From Cyclobacterium marinum DSM 745 (GTDB taxonomy: Bacteria > Bacteroidota > Bacteroidia > Cytophagales > Cyclobacteriaceae): a stretch of DNA of 64,000 bases. The notes under the pieces are model-generated. The model had not been told where the DNA came from. It saw nothing but the letters and a program-made list of their open reading frames with translations, and made no database searches. Where the stretch lies: the NCBI RefSeq assembly GCF_000222485.1, contig NC_015914.1, positions 1,240,001 to 1,304,000 on the forward strand, read 5' to 3'. Both the position numbers and the translations under genes were made by a program. Below, in pieces: positions 1 through 6,995 of the stretch. Positions within the stretch are counted from its first letter, which is position 1, and each line of letters begins with the position of its first letter.

Positions 1-111
1 GGAGAATATAACCTCATTTGGGAATAGGTCTGTCAATAGTCCCATAGCCTCTTCAATAGATAATTTTTCTATCCTTTGAATAAGTTCTTTAATTTCACTT
101 GCTTCAATCAT
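1..111 (-). CDS. cysH: Probable phosphoadenylyl-sulfate reductase, N-terminal part (cut by window edge)
   Basis: Only the first 37 codons lie in the window, beginning MIEASEIKELIQRIEKLS and ending FPNEVIFS at the edge. PAPS/APS reductases of the family often have a helical N-terminus followed by a segment of the form FPGKVxFSTSFG just before the nucleotide-binding loop, and the visible end fits this. The gene follows an Rrf2 regulator on the same strand with a gap of about 129-bp-plus-start, and Rrf2 proteins often control cysteine and Fe-S genes. The assignment rests on a short piece and on context, so it is tentative. The catalytic Cys region is outside the window. Confidence 0.45.
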   Translation of the reverse strand, partial: MIEASEIKELIQRIEKLSIEEAMGLLTDLFPNEVIFS

Positions 112-240
112 ATTAAATCGTTTTGCTGAAGGTAATTGTGGGTTAGAAAATCACCTTTTATCCGGCCATGACTTACACAGTCTTCCGGAAACACAAAAGT
201 ACACAAAACCTACAAATATTATAGAGTAAATGGAAAAAAA

Positions 241-657
241 TTATTCCCGCTCCAAAATATCTTGTAAGGTTTTCATTTCTAATATTTTAAGAGTTTCATC
301 TCTCACCTCTGCCATTACCATATTTAGCCCACATTTCTCCTGACTGGCGCATTCTTCACAGGGTTCATAGTAGTTCAAGCTAACACAAGGCAACAAAGCA
401 ATGGGACCATCAAGCAGTCGTATTACCTTTGACAAAGGGATTTCATTGGGAAGTTTTATCAGGTAATATCCTCCTCCTTTGCCTTTCTTGCTGCCCAGCA
501 AACCTGCTTTCTTCAATTCTAAAAGAATGTTTTCTAAAAACTTATGGGATATATTGTGGTGGGTAGAGATTTCTTGAATGGGAACAGCTCCCTGATCCTT
601 ATGTTTACCCAAATAGGTCAAAGCATGAAAAGCATATTTTGTTTTTTTTGATAGCAT
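241..657 (-). CDS. Rrf2 family transcriptional regulator
   Basis: A 138-residue winged-helix regulator of the Rrf2/IscR/CymR group. The N-terminus MLSKKTKYAFHALTYL is the typical Rrf2 start, so I begin here; the frame stays open upstream to 711, but that extension (Cys-rich, MNLCCFCRF) does not resemble the family. A wing with a glycine-rich KKGKGGGYYL stretch lies near residues 57-66. Four cysteines (C91, C100, C103, C109) occupy the region where IscR-type members bind a Fe-S cluster, so redox or Fe-S sensing is possible. The next gene downstream on the same strand is a probable cysH, which suggests a role in sulfur assimilation (inference). Confidence 0.85.
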   Translation of the reverse strand: MLSKKTKYAFHALTYLGKHKDQGAVPIQEISTHHNISHKFLENILLELKKAGLLGSKKGKGGGYYLIKLPNEIPLSKVIRLLDGPIALLPCVSLNYYEPCEECASQEKCGLNMVMAEVRDETLKILEMKTLQDILERE

Positions 658-834
658 GGGTTTTGTAAAGGTTTGCTTAACGTTAAACCGGCAAAAGCAG
701 CAAAGATTCACTCTCTTCCTTATTTCACCGAAGGTCTCCTTGACTAATTCAATTTAAAGATAAGGACTTTCCAATAAAAATTTAATTTCTTAAGTTTGAT
801 TATAACAAATTGAAAAATTAACGGATATAAATAA

Positions 835-869
835 AAAATAAGCGCTGGTATTAACCAAACGCTTATTTT
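835..869 (-). terminator. Hairpin terminator downstream of htpG
   Basis: A perfect 10-bp inverted repeat AAAATAAGCG / CGCTTATTTT with a 15-nt loop lies 27 bp beyond the htpG stop codon. On the minus strand it is followed by a T-rich run, so it fits a rho-independent terminator for htpG. Because its arms are A/T rich at both ends it could act in either direction. Confidence 0.65.
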
Positions 870-895
870 ATTATATAAGTAAGAAAATCAGTATA

Positions 896-2779
896 TTAAA
901 TCAAATCCACACTTCGTTTCACAAAGGCTGTCAAGGCTTTGCCTGTCAACAATCCCTGAGAAACCAAAGCCAGATCAAATGCTTGCTTGGCAAGTTTCAA
1001 TTGTGCCTCCTCATCTTCAGTTTTCAAAATTTTATCAATAACGGGATGGTTTCCGTTAATTCCCACTTTATAATTGTCCGGCATGGCACCGTAAAAACCC
1101 ATTCCACCACCGTTTTGCGCCATATCTTTCATCCTCCGCATAAATTCATCCATGGTAATGGTCACAGGCATTTCCTCCGGACTTGCGCCTTCAACTTCCA
1201 CCGAATAAGATTGGTTGGCAATGGACTTTTCAAAAATCTCTTTCACCTTCTTGGACTGATCTTCGCTCAATAGGTTTTCATAGCCACCTTCTTTTTCAAT
1301 AAGCTTATCCACCACATCAGCGTCCACCCTCTTCAGACTGGTGTTTTCCAGCTTGCTTTCAATGTTTTGGATAAAATGGCTGTCTATTGGTGAATCCATC
1401 AATAACACATCATAATCTTTTTTATTCGCAGACTGAATGAAAGTATCTTGTTTATCCGCATCTGTTGCGTACAGGTAAACTAATTTGTCATCTTTCCCTG
1501 TCTGCAGCGGCTTCACTTTTTCTTGGTATTCATCCAAGGTAAAATATTCCCCATTGGTGTTATTCAGTAAGACAAAGTTTTTGGCTTTCTCATAGAATTT
1601 ATCTTCTGAGATCATGCCGTATTTCACGAAAAGCCCAATATCTTTCCATTTTTCTTCATAAACTTTCCTGTCTTTTTTATAAAGTTCTCCAAGTTTATCA
1701 GCTACTTTTTTGGTAATGTAATTGTTGATTTTCTTAACATTACTATCTGCCTGTAAGAAACTTCTAGATACATTTAGCGGTATATCCGGGGAGTCAATTA
1801 CCCCATGAAGTAACATTAAAAATTCAGGTACAATGTCCTTAACTTCATCCGTTATAAACACCTGACGACTAAAGAGCTTAATCTTGTTTCTTTGAAGCTC
1901 AAAATCATTCTTTACCTTAGGGAAATACAATACTCCGGTAAGGTTAAAAGGATAATCTACATTCAAGTGAATCCAAAAAAGCGGATCTTCACTCATTGGA
2001 TATAGCTCCTTGTAAAACTTCAAATAATCTTCATCAGTAAGCTCACTTGGTGATTGGGCCCAAATAGGGTTGGTTGTATTGATGATATTGTCAACCTCCA
2101 CCGATTTCCATTTCTTCTCTCCTTTATCATCCACACCATCCTCTACACTTTCCGTTTTGGTGCCAAATCGAATCGGTACAGGTAAAAATTTAGCATACTT
2201 GTCTAAAATTCCTTGAAGCTTGAATTTATCCAGGAATTCTTCTGACTCGCTATTAATATTTAAGGTAATCTCTGTACCTCTTTCTGTTCTAGTTCCTTTA
2301 GAAATTTCAAACTCAGTACTTCCATCGCAGGTCCATTTGGCAGGTTCTGCACCTTCTTGATAGGACAATGAATCTATCTCAACGGTATCGGCCACCATAA
2401 ATGCAGAATAAAAACCCAAACCAAACTTACCTATGATCTCATTGGCATCTTTGGCATCCTTGAATTTTTCCACAAATTCGGAAGCACCCGAAAAGGCAAT
2501 CTGATTGATGTATTTTTTGATTTCCTCGGCCGTCATACCCAAACCACGGTCAGTAATTTTGATCCACTTTTTATCCTTATCAAAATTTACATCTATGGTT
2601 AAGTCTCCTAGCTCACCTTTGTACTGCCCCAACGTAGCCAACCTTTTAATTTTCTGTGTGGCATCCACTGAATTGGACACCAACTCTCTTAAAAAGATTT
2701 CATTATCAGAATACAAGAACTTCTTGATAATGGGGAAAATATTTTCGGTATGAATCGAAATTGTACCTTTTTCCTGCAT
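896..2779 (-). CDS. htpG: Chaperone protein HtpG (Hsp90)
   Basis: A 627-residue Hsp90, normal for the bacterial family (about 600-630). The N-terminal GHKL ATPase domain has the helix with FLRELVSNSVDA (residues about 28-40), ITDRGLGM (about 75-82), and GKFGLGFYSAFMV (about 117-129), which form the ATP pocket and lid. The middle domain carries the conserved NVSRSFLQ segment near residue 340, with its Arg that contacts ATP gamma-phosphate. The last third is the dimerisation domain; there is no eukaryote-type MEEVD tail. It acts in the cytosol in late folding steps with DnaK/DnaJ. It is monocistronic, with a hairpin terminator after it and a divergent GH95 gene upstream. No CIRCE-type operator was seen. 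Confidence 0.97.
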   Translation of the reverse strand: MQEKGTISIHTENIFPIIKKFLYSDNEIFLRELVSNSVDATQKIKRLATLGQYKGELGDLTIDVNFDKDKKWIKITDRGLGMTAEEIKKYINQIAFSGASEFVEKFKDAKDANEIIGKFGLGFYSAFMVADTVEIDSLSYQEGAEPAKWTCDGSTEFEISKGTRTERGTEITLNINSESEEFLDKFKLQGILDKYAKFLPVPIRFGTKTESVEDGVDDKGEKKWKSVEVDNIINTTNPIWAQSPSELTDEDYLKFYKELYPMSEDPLFWIHLNVDYPFNLTGVLYFPKVKNDFELQRNKIKLFSRQVFITDEVKDIVPEFLMLLHGVIDSPDIPLNVSRSFLQADSNVKKINNYITKKVADKLGELYKKDRKVYEEKWKDIGLFVKYGMISEDKFYEKAKNFVLLNNTNGEYFTLDEYQEKVKPLQTGKDDKLVYLYATDADKQDTFIQSANKKDYDVLLMDSPIDSHFIQNIESKLENTSLKRVDADVVDKLIEKEGGYENLLSEDQSKKVKEIFEKSIANQSYSVEVEGASPEEMPVTITMDEFMRRMKDMAQNGGGMGFYGAMPDNYKVGINGNHPVIDKILKTEDEEAQLKLAKQAFDLALVSQGLLTGKALTAFVKRSVDLI

Positions 2780-3012
2780 GGTATTTTTATTTTTATTTAA
2801 ACAATGTCAATTATTTCGATTCGCTTAAATCAAGACTTGTTCCAAACTCATTTTAATGTCAAATTGTCAGTGCTCCCTTAGAGGCAGATGAAAAATCAAG
2901 GCTTAGCGGTTAAATTATTCCCTTGTCTAAATTATAGACTCCGTTTACAGTAATTTAAGAAAAGGAATGAAAATATTTTAGTATTATGCCTTTCCATCAA
3001 ACCCAATTGAGC

Positions 3013-5406
3013 ATGCGTTTCATTATTGTCTTATTACTTTTAAACCTGACATTGTTTCTAGGAAGCTGTCAAAGTGAAGCTAGGAAAACCAACAATTCAA
3101 AAAAAATGCAGCTTTGGTACACCTCTCCCGCCAATGAATGGCTGGAAGCTTTACCAATAGGCAATGGGAGATTAGGCGCCATGATTTTTGGCGGGGTGAA
3201 AGAGGAACAAATTCAGCTTAATGAGGAAAGCCTTTGGGCAGGAATGCCGGAAGACCCTTACCCCGAAGATGTACAAAAGCATTATGCGGCCTTTCAACAA
3301 TTAAACATGGAAGGTAAATACGAAGAAGCTTTAAAATACGGCATGGAACATTTGGCCGTATCGCCGACTTCCATTCGATCTTATGAACCACTTGGGGAAT
3401 TGCATATTACTTTTGACCATCAAAAATCTCCTGAAAATTACCGCAGGACCCTAGACCTGGAAACCGGAGTCGTAATTTCCACCTACACTATTGATGGGAA
3501 AAGATACCTACGGGAAGCATTTTCTTCCGACAAATACGACGTGATCTTTTATCGTTTTCAGAGTTTGGATGGAGAGCCGGTAAACAGTACTATTCGCTTT
3601 GATCGAGAAAAAGACATTGTTCAAAGCATAGGTGAAGGTGAGTTACTTATTGTAGATGGTCAGGTATTTGACGACCCTGATGGCTATGAGGACAATCCCG
3701 GAGGTTCAGGAGAAACAGGCAGGCATATGAAATTCGCCTCTCAAATAACTGCTACTTTGGATGAAGGAAGCATGAGTGGAAATGAGAATACCCTCAACAT
3801 TGAAAACAGCACCGGATATACCGTTATTGTTAGCGCAGCGACGGATTATAATTTAGCCAAGCTGAACTTTGACAGAAATATTGATGCAAAAGACAAGGCC
3901 TTAAAATCATTAAAAGGCGCCCTGGAAACAGCTTATCAAACTGCTAAAGACGCGCATACTGCAGCACATAGTAAAATGTTTAACCGAGTAGCCCTATCTC
4001 TAGGAAGCCCACTTCAGGACACCATTCCTACTGACAAACGACTAGATCAGGTAAGAGAAGGCACCAATGACAATCACATTACGGAATTGTTTTTTCAATA
4101 CGGCAGGTATCTTTTAATGGGCAGTTCTGTCAACAGGGCCATTCTTCCTGCCAATTTACAAGGCATCTGGAACAAAGAGATGTGGGCTCCCTGGGAGTCA
4201 GATTTCCACCTGAACATCAACTTGCAAATGAACTACTGGCCTGCTGATCAGACCAACTTGTCCGAGTCCTTTGTTCCATTATCCAATTTCATGGAGAAAT
4301 TGGCAAAAAATGGGGAGATAACTGCAGAAAAATTTATCGGATCTTCCGGCTGGATGGCACACCATGTCAGCAATCCTTTTGGAAGAACTACTCCATCTGG
4401 ATCCACCAAGGACTCTCAAATGACCAATGGCTATTCTAACCCGCTTGCCGGAGCATGGATGTCCCTGTCCTTATGGAGACATTATGAGTTCACCCAAGAT
4501 CAGGAGTATTTAAAGGAGACAGCATATCCTGTCTTGGCTGGTACCGCACAATTTATTTTGGACTTCCTAAAGGAGAATGAAAAAGGTGAATTGGTCACTT
4601 CCCCTTCTTACTCACCGGAAAACGCCTATATAGACCCAAAAACAGGTAAAGCCACAAGAAACACAACTGCTGCAAGCATGGACATCCAAATCATTAATGA
4701 CATCTTCAATGCCTGCTTGAAAGCAGAGGAAATCATTGGAGACAAGCAATTGACTGCAGCCATAAAAAAAGCATCCAGCAAATTACCACCGATCAAAATC
4801 GGGAAAAACGGCACCCTTCAGGAATGGTATGAAGACCATGAAGAAGTGGAACCCGGCCACAGGCACATGTCTCACCTGTATGCCTTGTATCCTTCCAACC
4901 AAATCACAAAGGCTACTCCTGAATTATTTAAAGCAGCCGAGAAAACCATTGAAAGGCGATTGACATATGGTGGTGCAGGACAGACCGGATGGAGCAGGGC
5001 ATGGATCATCAATTTCTTTGCCCGCTTGCAAAAGGGAGAAGAAGGACTTGAGCATATCCATGAAATGATGGCCACTCAATTGTCTCCCAATATGTTTGAC
5101 TTGCTGGGTAAAATTTTCCAGATCGAAGGCAATTTTGGGGCGACAGCAGGCATAGCCGAAATGCTAGTACAGTCACATGAAGAAGGAATTATCCGATTGC
5201 TACCAGCCCTACCTCAAGCATGGAACACCGGTGAAGTAAAAGGACTCAAGGCCAGGGGCAACTTCGAAATAAGCATGGAGTGGGAAGATGGTAAACTTAA
5301 AAAAGCGGAAATACTATCAATAACTGGAGGTAAAACAAAGGTTTTGTGTCAAGGTAGGGAATATGAAATAGACCTGGAAAAAGGAGCTTCACAGGTCCTT
5401 TTATAA
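3013..5406 (+). CDS. GH95 family glycoside hydrolase (alpha-L-fucosidase-like lipoprotein)
   Basis: A large secreted glycosidase of family GH95, which removes alpha-1,2-linked L-fucose (some members L-galactose) from glycans by inversion. The frame opens at 2986, but a start at 3013 gives a clean lipoprotein signal (MRFIIVLLLLNLTLFLGSC), so I prefer it. Numbering from 2986: the N-terminal domain has LWYTSPANEWLEALPIGNGRLG; the (alpha/alpha)6 domain has HLNINLQMNYWP with N410 and N412 (the Asn pair), SPSYSPEN with E545 (the expected general acid), HRHMSHLYALYP and GWSRAWIINFFARL; FQIEGNFG holds E714. The family usually has QIDGNFG, so an Asp is replaced by Glu at a residue probably needed for base activation. 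No SusC/SusD genes are nearby. The last 49 codons are duplicated downstream. Confidence 0.93.
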   Translation: MRFIIVLLLLNLTLFLGSCQSEARKTNNSKKMQLWYTSPANEWLEALPIGNGRLGAMIFGGVKEEQIQLNEESLWAGMPEDPYPEDVQKHYAAFQQLNMEGKYEEALKYGMEHLAVSPTSIRSYEPLGELHITFDHQKSPENYRRTLDLETGVVISTYTIDGKRYLREAFSSDKYDVIFYRFQSLDGEPVNSTIRFDREKDIVQSIGEGELLIVDGQVFDDPDGYEDNPGGSGETGRHMKFASQITATLDEGSMSGNENTLNIENSTGYTVIVSAATDYNLAKLNFDRNIDAKDKALKSLKGALETAYQTAKDAHTAAHSKMFNRVALSLGSPLQDTIPTDKRLDQVREGTNDNHITELFFQYGRYLLMGSSVNRAILPANLQGIWNKEMWAPWESDFHLNINLQMNYWPADQTNLSESFVPLSNFMEKLAKNGEITAEKFIGSSGWMAHHVSNPFGRTTPSGSTKDSQMTNGYSNPLAGAWMSLSLWRHYEFTQDQEYLKETAYPVLAGTAQFILDFLKENEKGELVTSPSYSPENAYIDPKTGKATRNTTAASMDIQIINDIFNACLKAEEIIGDKQLTAAIKKASSKLPPIKIGKNGTLQEWYEDHEEVEPGHRHMSHLYALYPSNQITKATPELFKAAEKTIERRLTYGGAGQTGWSRAWIINFFARLQKGEEGLEHIHEMMATQLSPNMFDLLGKIFQIEGNFGATAGIAEMLVQSHEEGIIRLLPALPQAWNTGEVKGLKARGNFEISMEWEDGKLKKAEILSITGGKTKVLCQGREYEIDLEKGASQVLL

Positions 5407-5673
5407 ATTTTTAATAAAATGGTTAGACCTGGAGGGTGATAGCTTAAGCTCCACAGGCAACAGCCTGTGAGACGTTTTGAATGCATAAAGAAGCCTATAG
5501 GGCTTCAACTACAATAGCCGTGTGGTGTCAACCCACGGAAACCGGTATATACCACCAATTGAATTTATCGGTATTGTTGCTCTTTTTCTGCAACAATACT
5601 GACAAAATCATAACTTCACTTTCCTAAATAAAAACCAAATCCTAATCAATACGCAAAACAAAAACCCCGACAG
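5255..5673 (+). repeat. Tandem duplication, copy 1 (419-bp unit)
   Basis: This copy starts inside the GH95 gene (about 50 codons before its stop) and runs through the downstream palindromes to the CCCCGACAGGGG hairpin. The next 419 bases repeat it, with the stop codons at 5404 and 5823 in the same place in the unit. The copies differ by roughly a dozen substitutions and two single-base length changes that cancel, so they are about 97 percent alike. The junction falls in a run of G within the CCCC-GACA-GGGG palindrome. Confidence 0.95.
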
Positions 5674-5825
5674 GGGGCAACTTCGAAATAAGCATGGAGT
5701 GGGAAGATGGTAAACTTAAAAAAGCGGAAATACTATCAATAACTGGTGGTAAAACAAAGGTTTTGTGTCAAGGTAGGGAATATGAAATAGACCTGAAAAA
5801 AGGAGCTTCACAGGTCCTTTTATAA
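5674..5825 (+). pseudogene. Duplicated 3' fragment of the GH95 gene
   Basis: Copy 2 of the duplication encodes the last 49 residues of the GH95 protein (from RGNFEISMEWEDGK to the terminal SQVLL) in an open frame with the stop at 5823-5825. It has one amino-acid change (DLEKG to DLKKG) and no start codon or upstream signal of its own. It is a gene fragment and not an independent gene. Confidence 0.9.
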
Positions 5826-6092
5826 ATTTTAATAAAATGGTTAGACTTGGAGGGTGATAGCTTCAGCTCCACAGGCAACAGCCTGTGAGACGTTTTGAAT
5901 GCATAAAGAATCCTATAGGGCTTCAACAACAATAGCCGTGTGGTGTCAACCCACGGAAACCGGTATTTACCACCAATTGAATTTATCGGTATTGTTGCTT
6001 TTTTTTCTGAAACAATACTGACAAAATCATAACGTCACTTTCCTAAATAAAAACCAAATCCTAATCAATACGCAAAACAAAAACCCCGATAG
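5674..6092 (+). repeat. Tandem duplication, copy 2 (419-bp unit)
   Basis: Second copy of the 419-bp unit. It begins at the aggggg junction and repeats the GH95 tail, the stop codon, and the series of palindromes. It ends at CCCCGATAGGGG, after which the sequence continues differently into another palindrome (CCGGTGGC-CTCA-GCCACCGG at 6110-6129). Divergence from copy 1 shows that this is not an assembly artefact of identical sequence. Confidence 0.95.
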
Positions 6093-6287
6093 GGGTGACA
6101 TGATTATAGCCGGTGGCCTCAGCCACCGGATTAGTGAATAAAACACTAATTGATTTTGGTGGCATTGTTGCTCTTTTTCTGCAACAATGCTGACAAAATC
6201 ATAACCACTGAGATAGCTAAACGTTTGTTATTAGAATTTTCAGATAAATTTAACCCATACAATCCCCATTGCAAAAAACCTAAAACC

Positions 6288-6665
6288 ATGAACACCGACA
6301 CAAATAAGAAAAACACCATCGACTTTTACAAAACGGCCTACCTTGGAAAGCCAAAAGAGGCGGTAGAAAAATATGTGGGTAAGGAATACATTCAACACAA
6401 CCCTGCAGTAGCCAATGGTACACAGGGTTTTATTGATTATTTTGATAAAATGCAGCGAGAATACCCCGAAAAAACCATCGAATTCTTACGTTGTATTGCT
6501 GAGGGTGACTTGGTAGCCCTTCATACTCGGCAAATCTGGCCAGGAAATGACCAATATGTAACCATGGACTTTTTCAGGTTTGATGAGGCCGGCAAAATCT
6601 GCGAACACTGGGATTCCATCCAACAGGTGCCTACCGATGCAGCCAATAACAATTGCATGTTTTAG
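6288..6665 (+). CDS. SnoaL-like (NTF2-fold) protein
   Basis: A 125-residue cytosolic protein of the SnoaL/NTF2-like superfamily (cone-shaped alpha+beta fold), close to the group often annotated as predicted SnoaL-like aldol-condensation enzymes. Visible features are YVGKEYIQHNPAVANG near the start, EGDLVALHTRQIWP in the middle and MDFFRFDEAGKICEHWDSIQ at the end, all typical of that group. I start at MNTDTNKKN; an upstream in-frame ATG at 6150 would translate the palindromic repeat and is unlikely. Substrate is unknown. The gene stands alone between two sets of repeat units, which suggests an accessory gene in a rearranged region (inference). Confidence 0.8.
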   Translation: MNTDTNKKNTIDFYKTAYLGKPKEAVEKYVGKEYIQHNPAVANGTQGFIDYFDKMQREYPEKTIEFLRCIAEGDLVALHTRQIWPGNDQYVTMDFFRFDEAGKICEHWDSIQQVPTDAANNNCMF

Positions 6666-6942
6666 TTGCGGTAATTGAATATTTCATGTCTTTCACTTTT
6701 AAATTCCCTTAAAATTAGGAAGGAGTAGATACAATCTACTTCTAGCAGTGAGCCCTGAAGGCCGAATTTTTTGTAACCACAGTTTCAGCCCGTGATAAAT
6801 GAAAAAGAACATACCTGATGTTATCGGTATTCTTGCTCTTTTCTGCAACATGCTGACAAAACCTTCCAAGTCAGGGGCATTTGGTTACATTTTCCAATGT
6901 ATTCAAATCCGAATTAAAAAAATCATTCACAATATCAAAAAA
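6666..6942. other. Non-coding stretch with decayed repeat units
   Basis: No gene is supported here. It holds a perfect 7-bp hairpin AGTAGAT-ACA-ATCTACT (6724-6740) and, at 6821-6862, a decayed copy of the hairpin repeat seen at 5566, 5985 and 6161, including the trailing TGACAAAA. The 60-codon frame at 6799-6981 runs through this repeat and has no protein-like features. Confidence 0.7.
6821..6862 (+). repeat. Fourth, decayed copy of the TTGTTGC hairpin repeat
   Basis: The sequence TTATCGGTATTCTTGCTCTT followed by TTCTGCAACATGCTGACAAAA matches the units at 5566-5614, 5985-6033 and 6161-6205, but with changes in both arms and a shorter T run. It lies on the other side of the SnoaL-like gene from the main cluster. 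Confidence 0.75.
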
Positions 6943-6969
6943 AAATGCCTGACTTTAAGCCAGGCATTT
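6937..6969 (-). terminator. Rho-independent terminator of the PafA-like gene
   Basis: A 9-bp perfect stem AAATGCCTG / CAGGCATTT with a 9-nt loop, followed on the minus strand by a run of nine T. It sits 27 bp past the stop codon of the alkaline phosphatase gene. Confidence 0.9.
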
Positions 6970-6995
6970 CCAACACAATAAACTAATTATAGGAG

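Larger units (their letters stand above)
5440..6205 (+). repeat. Cluster of short palindromic (REP-like) units
   Basis: The non-coding DNA between the GH95 and SnoaL-like genes is built from stem-loops. They include CACAGGC-AACA-GCCTGTG (5452-5469, again 5870-5887), AAGCC-TATAG-GGCTT (5491-5505), CCGTG/CACGG (5518-5538), CCCC-GACA-GGGG (5665-5676), CCCC-GATA-GGGG (6084-6095), CCGGTGGC-CTCA-GCCACCGG (6110-6129) and ATTAGTG/CACTAAT (6130-6150). A 10-bp hairpin with arms GTATTGTTGC/GCAACAATAC recurs at 5571 and 5990 and, with GC for TA at one pair, at 6162. No transposase is present. The layout resembles REP-type or IS-derived extragenic palindromes; the family is not one I can name. Confidence 0.85.

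Noticed and set aside
194..216. TACTTTTG box upstream of the probable cysH
   Set aside because: It matches TAnnTTTG, but the only upstream TTTG is 11 bp away, too close for a Bacteroidota -33 box.
983..1273. Open frame on the plus strand opposite htpG
   Set aside because: Antisense shadow of a strongly conserved gene.
5440..6205. Possible CRISPR array
   Set aside because: The repeats are of different kinds and irregularly spaced, with no constant repeat-spacer unit, and no cas genes are present.
6150..6287. Upstream in-frame extension of the SnoaL-like gene (MILVALLLFFCNN...)
   Set aside because: It translates the hairpin repeat; the family starts at 6288 and the extension has no counterpart.
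6799..6981. 60-codon frame (MKKNIPDVIGILALFCNM...)
   Set aside because: It runs through a decayed repeat copy and a terminator; no protein-like composition.
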